From NCBI RefSeq assembly GCF_019966515.1, contig NZ_JAIMIB010000007.1, positions 124,001-188,000 on the forward strand: a DNA stretch of 64,000 nucleotides, in the 5' to 3' direction. The notes below the pieces were generated by a model. The model did not search any database, was not told where the DNA came from, and saw nothing but the letters and a program-made list of their open reading frames with translations. Below are positions 1-7,789 of this stretch, piece by piece. How positions within the stretch are numbered: the stretch's first letter is position 1; the number at the start of each line of letters is the position of its first letter. A program made the position numbers and the translations under genes. Origin of the DNA: Roseovarius aestuarii (GTDB taxonomy: Bacteria > Pseudomonadota > Alphaproteobacteria > Rhodobacterales > Rhodobacteraceae).

Positions 1-77
1 GACAGCAGTAACATTCCAACCCCGGCCAGCGCGGCATTACGCCAACTGGTTCTACGGCCTCTGTGATAAAAAATCAT
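1..77 (-). CDS. Partial leftward gene, N-terminus only
   Basis: An ATG on the minus strand (first base 77) opens a frame that runs off the window after 25 codons. The start is supported by AAAGGG about eight bases upstream. The visible protein begins MIFYHRGRRTSWRN and continues into a hydrophobic run (ALAGVGMLLLS), which looks like a signal anchor or first membrane segment. Nothing more of the gene is visible, so no function can be given. Confidence 0.5.
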   Translation of the reverse strand, partial: MIFYHRGRRTSWRNAALAGVGMLLL

Positions 78-282
78 AGCTTGCCCTTTGCCTGTAATAG
101 CGCCTTTTGGCGCTGTTCCCCGATGCTGGCCATGTCCTGCGCTCTGACGGCTGTTGTGGCCCCGCGCGCGCAGTCTAGCGAGTTGTCGGCTACAAGAAAA
201 GTCTGCAGGTGCGGGCTCGGCAAATTTCCACGAAAACAGGCGCTTTCAGAATCAAAAAGGGTTGGTTAGGAAGGAACCAGTC

Positions 283-372
283 GGAGGAGTGGCAGAGTGG
301 TCGAATGCACCGGTCTTGAAAACCGACGTAGGTGAAAGTCTACCGTGGGTTCGAATCCCACCTCCTCCGCCA
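283..372 (+). tRNA. tRNA-Ser(TGA)
   Basis: A 90-nt tRNA including an encoded CCA. The acceptor stem GGAGGAG (283-289) pairs with CTCCTCC (362-368), with discriminator G369. The anticodon loop reads CT-TGA-AA, so the anticodon is TGA (serine). The long variable arm before the T arm (GGTTCGAATCC) is typical of serine class II tRNAs. Confidence 0.97.
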
Positions 373-1044
373 CCTTACACTAAACAATTATTCACTCGGA
401 TAGCAACGAGTGCTGTATCGCCCTTATTTTCATGATCATAGTCGATCGGCGTAATCTATTGGATTTCTTTCGATGATGCCCATATCGTTTCATTGAGAGG
501 TATGGGATGTGGTATGATTGATGGCGGCGCGAGGCGGTCTATGGAGGGCGCAAAAAGTGCAAATACAGAAACCCTCAACTCTGGGGCCGGTGATTTCGAG
601 CATGAGCACGAAAATTGCTGCACTTATCTAAAGTAGAGAAAAGTAGATATTCCCGACATACCAGCATCCAGCCTCTGGGGCGGATCGTTTTTTCTGCGCA
701 TTACGCGCGCATGAGGTGTTAGAGCTTTGCCGGTTTTTACAGGCGGTCCATGGGAAATCCTTTCCGCAATGACGGAAACAGCCTACCCCTGTCCGCAAAG
801 GCTTAAGGGTCAAACACTTTGTCCTATTTCTTCAGGCGGGCCATTGGGCTGGACATGGCGTTCTCGCTGTAAAGAACAGGAAAATACAGTGGCGGCCAAT
901 TTTGATAAACAATCAAGTTTTTCAAGATGGCACCGGCTCAACACTAAAGGGAAAGCCTAAACGCTTAAAATGGGGCCAAAGATGGGGCTGGACTAAAACT
1001 AATTCCACTAAGTTATTATATTTACAAAGTAAAATTCATTTTAA
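373..1044. other. Gene-poor stretch between two tRNA genes
   Basis: About 670 bases between tRNA-Ser and tRNA-Thr with no frame that has both a ribosome binding site and protein-like composition. Parts are clearly more AT-rich than the flanks (for example around 400-480, 610-650 and 990-1045). No direct repeat of the tRNA-Ser 3' end was seen by eye, so there is no direct sign of an integrated element. Confidence 0.6.
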
Positions 1045-1120
1045 TGGTGCCCCCACACGGACTCGAACCGCGGACCTACTGATTACAAATCAGTTGCTCT
1101 ACCAGCTGAGCTATAGGGGC
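1045..1120 (-). tRNA. tRNA-Thr(TGT)
   Basis: Reverse-strand 76-nt tRNA with encoded CCA (complement of 1045-1047). The acceptor GCCCCTA pairs with TGGGGGC. The D arm contains AGCTCAGCTGGTAGAGC, the T arm GGTTCGAGTCC. The anticodon loop is TT-TGT-AA, giving TGT (threonine). Near-consensus throughout. Confidence 0.97.
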
Positions 1121-1313
1121 GCGGTGACCGGGATACGCAGGAATAATCGTCAGTTCAAGGCGAAATTAAACACAGAATGCTGCAAAATTTCGAAAATTGC
1201 GGCGTCGCGATTTTCCGGCCACACTGATCGTCAATGAGATCTCGTGCTAACCTGTTTAATTACCTACAAAACTCCGTATATTGCGCACAACAAGAACTCG
1301 ATCAGGGGCACGG

Positions 1314-2189
1314 ATGCAGGTCGTTCTACACACTGGCGCGCATATGACGGATGAAGGCAAGCTTGTCGCCAACCTGATAAAAAACAGTGAGGTGCTGGCG
1401 CAGTGGGGTACGCATGCCCCCAATCCCGCAAGCTATCGCAACCTGATACGCAAGCTGTTGCGCGACGCTGCAGAAACGTCAGTTGGTGAAGATGCTCGCG
1501 ACGTCGTGATGAACGCGGTCTCTCCCGAACAGGAGCCGGAGCGGCTGATCCTTTCCGGGCCCGGCTTTTTTGGCACCCCCCGGATGTCCGCGGGCGGTGG
1601 TCGTTTCTACCCGTCGGCCGAGGCGCGGCTGGGTTATTTCCACCAGATGTTTCCGCATGATCAGCTCGAATTCTTCTTTGCTATCCGCAACCCCGCCTCT
1701 TTTTTGCCTGCGGTGTTTGATGCGGCCAATTTCACAGCCATGGCCGAATTTCTTCGCGGGACCGAACCGGCCGAGTTCTGCTGGTCAAACCTGATCCATC
1801 GGTTGCGGGACGCCTATCCGAATCTTCCAATCACCATCTGGTGCAACGAAGACACCCCCCTGATCTGGGCGGAGATCATGCGTGAAATGGCCGGACTGGA
1901 TGCCACCGTGGCGCTGGACGGCGAATTCGCTCTGCTCGGCGATATCATGACCCGGCCCGGCATGCAGCGTTTCGAGGCCTATATCGCATCGCATTCAGGC
2001 ATGACCGAAATTCAGAAGCGCAGGGTTATCGCTGCCTTTCTGGACAAGTTTGCCGACGATTCCGCGATCGAAGAGGAACTTGATGTGCCCGGCTGGACCG
2101 AGCAACTGGTCGCGCACCTGACCGAGCTTTACGACGAAGATCTGTTTGCCATACAGCGCATTCCGGGCATCAATCTGATAACGCCCTGA
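1314..2189 (+). CDS. Sulfotransferase-like protein of unknown substrate
   Basis: A 291-residue soluble protein. The start at 1314 is preferred over an upstream in-frame codon (1281) because AGGGG lies just upstream. The layout resembles P-loop sulfotransferases: a beta strand followed by HTGAH near residue 6, where the phosphosulfate-binding loop would sit, and FFAIRNPASF in the middle, which resembles the 3'-phosphate-binding strand-helix of that fold. The usual lysine/serine-rich loop (GTPKSGTT type) is absent, being replaced by HTGAHMTDEG, so either the cofactor site has diverged or this is only a fold relative. It stands alone, with tRNA-Thr upstream and the GapR gene facing it downstream. 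The fold assignment is inference from motif pattern; function unknown. Confidence 0.7.
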   Translation: MQVVLHTGAHMTDEGKLVANLIKNSEVLAQWGTHAPNPASYRNLIRKLLRDAAETSVGEDARDVVMNAVSPEQEPERLILSGPGFFGTPRMSAGGGRFYPSAEARLGYFHQMFPHDQLEFFFAIRNPASFLPAVFDAANFTAMAEFLRGTEPAEFCWSNLIHRLRDAYPNLPITIWCNEDTPLIWAEIMREMAGLDATVALDGEFALLGDIMTRPGMQRFEAYIASHSGMTEIQKRRVIAAFLDKFADDSAIEEELDVPGWTEQLVAHLTELYDEDLFAIQRIPGINLITP

Positions 2190-2195
2190 CCGCCC

Positions 2196-2453
2196 TTACA
2201 TCCCGAGCGCTTCCTTGTACATCTCCAGCACCGCCTCTTCCTCGGCGATATCGTCCTTGTCGCGCTTGCGCAGAGCAACGACCTTGCGCAGAACCTTGGT
2301 ATCGTAACCGCGCGACTTGGCTTCGGCCATCACCTCTTTCTGCTGCTCGGCAATGTCCTTCTTCTCTGCTTCCAGCCGCTCGAACCGTTCGATGAACTGG
2401 CGCAGCTCGTCCGCTGTTACCCGGTATGTCGCGTCTGATGTCATATCATTCAT
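2196..2453 (-). CDS. gapR: GapR-family (DUF2312) nucleoid-associated protein
   Basis: An 85-residue, highly charged, almost wholly helical protein with the DUF2312 pattern: an N-terminal coiled coil ([19 protein letters not shown]), then [21 protein letters not shown], then an acidic C-terminal helix. In Caulobacter this family (GapR) binds overtwisted AT-rich DNA ahead of replication and transcription forks. Start chosen at 2453 because GGAGG lies upstream; longer in-frame extensions have no family-like sequence. The stop lies six bases from the stop of the convergent gene at 2189. Confidence 0.92.
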   Translation of the reverse strand: MNDMTSDATYRVTADELRQFIERFERLEAEKKDIAEQQKEVMAEAKSRGYDTKVLRKVVALRKRDKDDIAEEEAVLEMYKEALGM

Positions 2454-2600
2454 TGCCTGCCTCCACTCGGAATGAGGCCCCTGAGTAGCGCCCGCGTCCG
2501 AGCCCTGCAAGATGCAAACTGGCTGCCGAGCCACTTGCAGTCAGCGTCCACATCCAGTAGGCGCAAATCGCATTCACGGTAGCGGCAGAGGACTAAGAGG

Positions 2601-2816
2601 ATGGAAGCACTTGTTTGGCTCGGCACCTTCGTGTCGCTGCTTGGTCTGGTCGGACTTGTCTGGTGTATCGCTACGGTCTGGAAGGCGCGCAAGGCCGGGC
2701 TTGACGATGAAGCGCTGCGACAGAAGCTTCAGAAGGTGGTACCGCTCAACACCGGTGCACTGTTTCTGTCCATGACCGGGCTGATGCTGGTGGTCGTGGG
2801 GGTTTTGCTCTCGTAA
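2601..2816 (+). CDS. Small two-helix membrane protein
   Basis: A 71-residue protein with two hydrophobic segments (about 4-24 and 52-70) separated by a charged loop (WKARKAGLDDEALRQKLQK). AAGAGG lies just upstream of the ATG. It ends three bases before the stop of the convergent acyl-CoA gene. It looks like a conserved inner-membrane protein, but I do not recognise a named family. Confidence 0.75.
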   Translation: MEALVWLGTFVSLLGLVGLVWCIATVWKARKAGLDDEALRQKLQKVVPLNTGALFLSMTGLMLVVVGVLLS

Positions 2817-2819
2817 CGC

Positions 2820-4841
2820 TCAGGTTGGCCGACCAAAGAAACCCGTGCCGTTCTTGACCATATCCTCGATCATCGGCTCCGGCCGCCACAACGGCTCCGA
2901 TAGCGGGGCACATCGCTGCATCTCCCTGATCACCCCCAGAAGCCCTTTCAGATCGGCCTGGAAAAGGGGCCCGCCCTTCGCCCGTTCAAACCCAAAACCG
3001 ACAACCACCACCAGATCGATATCCGAGGCGCGCTGAACAACCTTCAACCGTAGCAGCCGCGCGGCTTCATTCACCAGGGCAGCCTCAAGCGCCGCGCCAA
3101 GTTCTGCCTCTGTCCAGCTTGCTGCCTCGCCTGCGGTCTTTGGCAGATCTGGGTCAGGGTGGGCGCCCGCGTCATCATAGTGATAAAAACCCCGCCCTGC
3201 CGCCCGACCGGTTGCTCCGGCAGCGATCCGGCTCTCCAGCACCGCCATTACCGCGGGTGTGACAGCATCGCGACCAGCCAGCCGTTTTGCCACATCGGCC
3301 AACCCTTCGCGATCCATCAGATGGAACGGCCCTTTCACGAAACCTAATGCTTCGGCTCCGGCATCGATCCGATAAGGATTGGCCCCGGCCCGCACCAATG
3401 TCAGCGCCGCCGCGCAGAATGCAGCAGACATGTTACTGCCAACCATGCCGTCGACATGTTCACAACGGATCACCTGCCGGTCCATCCCGGTGAATAGCTG
3501 AGCCAGGGTTACGACGCTATCGGCAGCAGTCCCCGACGGCACGCCTAGTTCTACCAGCTTGGCGCTCGACGCGGGACGGTATACCCGCAACACCATGTGC
3601 CGCCCCTCAAGTCCCGGCGGGGCAGTCTGTGGCAGGGCACCTCCATCCGTCACCGACGCCCAGATTGCCAGCGGGTTCAGATTGTGAAGATAGCGCTGCA
3701 GATCAATCTGGTGCGTGTCCAACACCAACTGGGTGCGCGCCAGTGCATCCGCGGGCCAGGCGCCGGAAAGCCTTGTCAGCAAAGCATCGCGCGCCTCCGC
3801 CACCAGAACCCCGCGCGTTACGGCGCCGTCGTAGATGCCCCGGATCCGTTCCCTGAGCGCATCTGTCTCGGCCACATCTTGCGCCAACAGCATGACATTC
3901 AGCCCGGCATTGAGGCAGGCCACCGACAGTTCTGTCACAAGCGCGCCTGTTCCCGGGATCAACACATCGCTCACCACATTGGCGCGCCCGGTTGCCCTTT
4001 CCGCCATGATCATCGCACGACGCTCGGCCACACAAATGTGCCGGCGTGCGCGGGCGTCGGGCGTCTTGAGGCGTTCGCCATAAAGGGTGCGCTCCAGTTC
4101 GAGACCGCGCGCGTAGGGCAGCAACTGTGCCGCTTCGACGCAATGCACGATATCGGCCTCGGCACTGTTTTTATTGCGCAAATTAGCGGTGATCCCGGCC
4201 GCCGACCGCTGATAGGCTAGAGGGTCCGACAGGCCGGCAAAGCGGTCCTGCGCCCGCACCCACTCACCTGACGCGGCTACCTCCTGCGCGACAACCACCG
4301 CCGCCTCGCGCGGCGGGCCTAGCACGACCTTGTCGATGATCATGTCGATCCGCGGGTCGGACACGCCAACAAGCTGCCCCGACAACATCAGGTCCAGTGC
4401 CACCTGTCCTCCCACCATACGCGGCAACCGCTGCGTCGCACCGCCACTCGGTATAAGGCCCAGGCTGATTTCAGGCAGCCCAACGCGCGTACCCTCAGCG
4501 GCAATCCGCAAATGCGCCGCCAGCGCAAGCTCGAACCCTGCACCCGCCACCGTCCCATGCAGCGCGGCGATCACGGGTTTCGGCGAATTTTCGATCTGCA
4601 GGCAAAGATCACCGATCTGTGGCGACTGCGCCGGCGCATCATATTCCGTAAGGTCAAGGCCGATTGAAAAATCCGCGCCTGCGCTGCGTAGCACGATCGC
4701 CTGCACATCCGCATCGCTCAGAGCGGCCTCAAGCGCCTCTGCCAGTTCGGCCCGCAACGATGGAACAAGGGCATTTGCGACGGGCCTGTCCAGGGTGAGG
4801 ATCGCGACATTTTCCTGCCGTTCCTGACGCAACTCCGCCAT
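2820..4841 (-). CDS. FadJ/FadB-like enoyl-CoA hydratase/3-hydroxyacyl-CoA dehydrogenase, dehydrogenase half degenerate
   Basis: A 673-residue protein with the layout of the bifunctional beta-oxidation alpha subunit: crotonase domain (about 1-190), linker, Rossmann domain (about 290-460), and two C-terminal helical domains. Start at 4841 is backed by GGAGGGGCAGG. The crotonase half keeps both catalytic glutamates (GAGFE and GLPE). The dehydrogenase half does not look active: the dinucleotide loop reads GTGALV instead of GxGxxG, and the active-site HFFNP motif reads RVYRP, so the catalytic histidine is arginine, although the downstream LVEL glutamate remains. It is likely a hydratase with a structural or regulatory second half. 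There is no thiolase gene alongside. Confidence 0.88.
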   Translation of the reverse strand: MAELRQERQENVAILTLDRPVANALVPSLRAELAEALEAALSDADVQAIVLRSAGADFSIGLDLTEYDAPAQSPQIGDLCLQIENSPKPVIAALHGTVAGAGFELALAAHLRIAAEGTRVGLPEISLGLIPSGGATQRLPRMVGGQVALDLMLSGQLVGVSDPRIDMIIDKVVLGPPREAAVVVAQEVAASGEWVRAQDRFAGLSDPLAYQRSAAGITANLRNKNSAEADIVHCVEAAQLLPYARGLELERTLYGERLKTPDARARRHICVAERRAMIMAERATGRANVVSDVLIPGTGALVTELSVACLNAGLNVMLLAQDVAETDALRERIRGIYDGAVTRGVLVAEARDALLTRLSGAWPADALARTQLVLDTHQIDLQRYLHNLNPLAIWASVTDGGALPQTAPPGLEGRHMVLRVYRPASSAKLVELGVPSGTAADSVVTLAQLFTGMDRQVIRCEHVDGMVGSNMSAAFCAAALTLVRAGANPYRIDAGAEALGFVKGPFHLMDREGLADVAKRLAGRDAVTPAVMAVLESRIAAGATGRAAGRGFYHYDDAGAHPDPDLPKTAGEAASWTEAELGAALEAALVNEAARLLRLKVVQRASDIDLVVVVGFGFERAKGGPLFQADLKGLLGVIREMQRCAPLSEPLWRPEPMIEDMVKNGTGFFGRPT

Positions 4842-4931
4842 CGCCTGCCCCTCCCCGATATCTCTAATTGATCCCCATAGTACAATTACTACGAAGATTT
4901 CAGGGGTACGCAAGCGCCGGGCGGCGCCTGG

Positions 4932-5141
4932 TCAGACAGGCATATTGTCGAACTGGGCCTCGATCGCCTCGTTCTGCAGCTCTTCGTTCAGCAGTTTTAT
5001 GTCGCGCTCCACCTTGGTCCCCTGCGCCGCGAACTCATTTATCAGCCGCCCCAGTTGAGGTTGCAGCCGAAACCGGGCACTCGGACTTTCCTGCTTGATC
5101 TTGTGTATCAACAGATCAAGCCGCGAATCTAAATTTTTCAT
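4932..5141 (-). CDS. Small helical protein of unknown function
   Basis: A 69-residue charged protein starting MKNLDSRLDLLIHKIKQ and ending EAQFDNMPV. ATG at 5141 is preferred over upstream in-frame codons because GGGAG sits eight bases before it. Predicted from composition to be two or three amphipathic helices without membrane or signal segments. It is read leftward toward the acyl-CoA gene, about 90 bases away, and could be in the same transcript. No recognised family. Confidence 0.6.
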   Translation of the reverse strand: MKNLDSRLDLLIHKIKQESPSARFRLQPQLGRLINEFAAQGTKVERDIKLLNEELQNEAIEAQFDNMPV

Positions 5142-5264
5142 GTAAGTATCTCCCAGGCCATTGATACAACTATAACGTGATTTTCCGCGATTTACCAGTC
5201 GGACAATCCAGCGAGCTAAGCACCGAACCATTAATACTTTGTAAACGACTACTACATGGGCATT

Positions 5265-5282
5265 TTGACATATTTGTGTCAA
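5265..5282. promoter_or_regulatory. Inverted repeat TTGACA-N6-TGTCAA
   Basis: Perfect 6-bp arms separated by TATTTG. On either strand the arm also reads as a consensus -35 hexamer, so the repeat may be a regulator site overlapping a promoter of the leftward 69-residue protein. No matching regulator gene is adjacent. Confidence 0.35.
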
Positions 5283-5471
5283 TTGGAGCAACGAGGGCGT
5301 TGGCAATAAACAGCCTGTCAAGCGGCGCATTGCCATCTGCTTCGTGCCCGCTCCCGTTGTGGCTACATGTACGTCTTCCTGATCAACGACGAGTGTAGCG
5401 CAACATCCGGATGTGATCTTACCGTGCTCTTACTCACCCAAGCAGCTTGGCCCAGCGGCTGCCGTGTTACC

Positions 5472-5500
5472 TTGACACAGATCAACCCGCCTGCTTCACT
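5472..5500 (+). promoter_or_regulatory. Candidate promoter of the MBL-fold hydrolase gene
   Basis: TTGACA (5472-5477), a 17-base spacer, then TTCACT (5495-5500). The -35 is consensus and the -10 is weak. It lies 45 bases upstream of the ATG at 5545. Confidence 0.35.
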
Positions 5501-5544
5501 CTTGGTTCATAAACTGTCCCACAACCCCACCGCAGGAGAAGCGC

Positions 5545-6408
5545 ATGTCACCCGACGTGACGGCATTTTTCGACGAAGCCACCAATACGATTTCCTACGT
5601 GGTCCGCGATCCGACCGGCAGCGCCTGCGCCGTAATCGACACCGTACTGGATTTCGACTATGCCTCGGGCCGTACGGATACCCGATCCGCCGATCGGATC
5701 ATCGATTTCATAAACGCCGAAGGATACGAGGCACAGTGGCTACTTGAAAGTCACGTCCACGCGGATCATCTGTCGGCCGCCCCTTATATCCAGGAAAGAC
5801 TTGGCGGAAAAATCGGTATTGGCGACCGGATTCGCGTCATTCAGGACACGTTCGGCAAGGTCTTCAATGAAGGCACCGAGTTTCAGCGCGACGGCTCCCA
5901 ATTCGACCGGCTTTTTGTCGAAGGCGACAGTTTTCATATCGGCCAGATGCGCGGTGACGTGTTGCATACCCCCGGCCACACGCCCGCCTGCCTGACCTAT
6001 GTGATCGGCGACGCGGCCTTTGTTGGCGATACGCTCTTCATGCCGGATTTCGGTACCGCCCGCTGCGATTTTCCAGGCGGCTCGCCCGAAATGCTGTACA
6101 ACTCGATCCAGAAAATCCTGTCGTTACCCGACGAAACGCGGATTTTTGTCGGGCATGATTACAAGGCCCCCGGCCGGGATGAATTTGCATGGGAAACAAC
6201 CGTGGCAGAACAAAAGGCCCGCAATGTGCATGTCGGCGGCAATACCACCTGCGAAGCATTCGTGGAAATGCGCGACAGCCGCGATGCGACGCTGCCCATG
6301 CCTAAGTTGATTATCCCGTCGCTTCAGGTGAACATGCGCGCGGGCAAGATGCCCTCTGCCGACGAAAATGGCGATGTATTCCTGAAAGTGCCGATAAACA
6401 AACTATGA
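5545..6408 (+). CDS. MBL-fold hydrolase, persulfide dioxygenase type
   Basis: A 287-residue metallo-beta-lactamase-fold protein. Metal-binding motifs are clear: H70-x-H72-x-D74-H75 (ESHVHADHLSAA), then TPGHTPAC with the next histidine, GDTLFMPDFGTARCDFPGG with the bridging aspartate, and VGHDYK near the C-terminus. The DFGTARCDFPGG segment and overall length match the ETHE1/Blh branch, which oxidises glutathione persulfide to sulfite with a single iron. AGGAGAAG precedes the ATG. No BigR-type regulator or rhodanese is next to it. Persulfide dioxygenase is the best reading; a different thiol-ester hydrolase in the same branch is possible. Confidence 0.85.
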   Translation: MSPDVTAFFDEATNTISYVVRDPTGSACAVIDTVLDFDYASGRTDTRSADRIIDFINAEGYEAQWLLESHVHADHLSAAPYIQERLGGKIGIGDRIRVIQDTFGKVFNEGTEFQRDGSQFDRLFVEGDSFHIGQMRGDVLHTPGHTPACLTYVIGDAAFVGDTLFMPDFGTARCDFPGGSPEMLYNSIQKILSLPDETRIFVGHDYKAPGRDEFAWETTVAEQKARNVHVGGNTTCEAFVEMRDSRDATLPMPKLIIPSLQVNMRAGKMPSADENGDVFLKVPINKL

Positions 6409-6520
6409 CGGCGTCAACCTAAACCGCGCAACACCTGGCCACCGTGCCCTGTACAACCCGCGCGTCAGATCGTTGCAACATCAGATAGCCCGCGATCAAA
6501 GCTGCCTGAACGTCCTGGTA

Positions 6521-7708
6521 TCAGGCATTTTCCCGCTCGTCCCGCACGGATGCCTGAAGGGCGTTGGCAGCCAGCGCCAGCTCCTCAGCACTCAGCTCTC
6601 CTGCATCACCTGCGCCAGCTTGATCGGCCTCGGTGTTACCCAGTTCATCTGGCTTCGCGCCTCCGGGCGGCGGGGATGTATCTGTCATTGCGCTACCCGG
6701 ACCACTCGACACTGGCGCCTCCTCAGCAGGATGGGCCACTCCATCGACTACGTCATCCTGCATCGCTGTATTATGTGTGGATCGGTCCGCTTTAAGCAGG
6801 CGCCCCGATGGCCCCGTCTCCGGCAAGGTCTCGGTCGTTGCGGGCGCCAGCAACCGGACGGCGCGCATGCCGTTCACCTGCCCCATCTTGGCTTTGGCCG
6901 CAACATGCCCACCGCTGACCACCAGCTGCGTCTTGGACAGAGCGCCGGCATCCAGCGGGATTGTCATACCCGGGCGCAATGCGCAAATTTCATTAAGCGG
7001 TAGCCTGAGCCGTGTCAGAACGGCATCCATCACCACCTGCGCCTCGAGCAGGTGCTTTTCCAGACCGCCGCTGTTGTCGGATTTCCTGTCACCGGACCGG
7101 GCCGCCATCTGGACAATCTCGCGATGTGGCAGCAACAGCTTCAGAATGCCTGTCTTTGCTCCCTCTTCGATATCAAGCGTCAACCGATAGAGGTCGTATT
7201 CCGGCGCCTCCAGCGCCAGCGCCAGCGTTCGGGCATCTTCGATCATGTCGCCGAAGCGATAGTTTTCCTCCACATGATCCGGATCAGCCTCGGTCAGCTG
7301 CGTATCGTAGCGGCGCAGAACCGCGTCCATGAACGGCGCCACAATCGCTGCATCGGTGCGCGTAACCGGACGGGAGGGAGAGTCGCCCTGCCGCACGCCG
7401 CCGGTTGTCTGCACTTCGATCAACGCGGTCAGAACCTGTGTATCGACCGCCACCGCGCCACGCGCGCCTACAGGGCCGTCCAGCAGCAGCAGCAACCCGT
7501 CATCACCCGCTTCCGTCTTCACATCCTGATGTGACAGCTTCACCTGCTCGACGGTTGTGACGGTCACTGCCAGCCCAAACATCTTGTCGGCCACCTTCGC
7601 CAACGACAACCGCAATGACTTGGCGGAGGACATAACGCGTGCGTCAAATTCGTCGCGGCCGCCCTTCGCCTTGCGATGTATGATAGATTTTTTTTCGTCG
7701 ATACCCAT
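6521..7708 (-). CDS. FliM/FliN-family (SpoA domain) motor-switch-like protein
   Basis: A 395-residue protein. The N-terminal part (about 1-230) has the helical and beta pattern of the FliM middle domain (MSSAKSLRLSLAKVADKMFG, VDTQVLTALIEVQTTG). Residues about 235-310 form a SpoA domain (VMDAVLTRLRLPLNEICALRPGMTIPL, then KTQLVVSGGHVAAKAKMGQVNGMRAVRL). The C-terminal 80 residues are low-complexity and probably disordered. SpoA proteins build the flagellar C-ring or type III secretion sorting platform. No other flagellar gene is near, so it may be a dispersed flagellar gene, as in roseobacters with scattered motility genes. Confidence 0.82.
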   Translation of the reverse strand: MGIDEKKSIIHRKAKGGRDEFDARVMSSAKSLRLSLAKVADKMFGLAVTVTTVEQVKLSHQDVKTEAGDDGLLLLLDGPVGARGAVAVDTQVLTALIEVQTTGGVRQGDSPSRPVTRTDAAIVAPFMDAVLRRYDTQLTEADPDHVEENYRFGDMIEDARTLALALEAPEYDLYRLTLDIEEGAKTGILKLLLPHREIVQMAARSGDRKSDNSGGLEKHLLEAQVVMDAVLTRLRLPLNEICALRPGMTIPLDAGALSKTQLVVSGGHVAAKAKMGQVNGMRAVRLLAPATTETLPETGPSGRLLKADRSTHNTAMQDDVVDGVAHPAEEAPVSSGPGSAMTDTSPPPGGAKPDELGNTEADQAGAGDAGELSAEELALAANALQASVRDERENA

Positions 7709-7789
7709 GCGTTCCGCCGCTACCCACTATCGGGGCCGTGGGCACGACCCTAATTCAGAGATGGTTACGAAGTTCTTTAAATCGCTGAA

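Larger units (their letters stand above)
5142..5544. other. Divergent intergenic region with a candidate operator
   Basis: About 400 bases between leftward (5141) and rightward (5545) genes, without a convincing coding frame. It contains the inverted repeat TTGACA-N6-TGTCAA (5265-5282) and, nearer the rightward gene, a -35-like TTGACA at 5472-5477. The base composition is mixed. Confidence 0.6.

Noticed and set aside
902-1237. Open frame spanning the tRNA-Thr gene
   Set aside because: It translates the antisense of a tRNA and has no ribosome binding site or protein-like composition.
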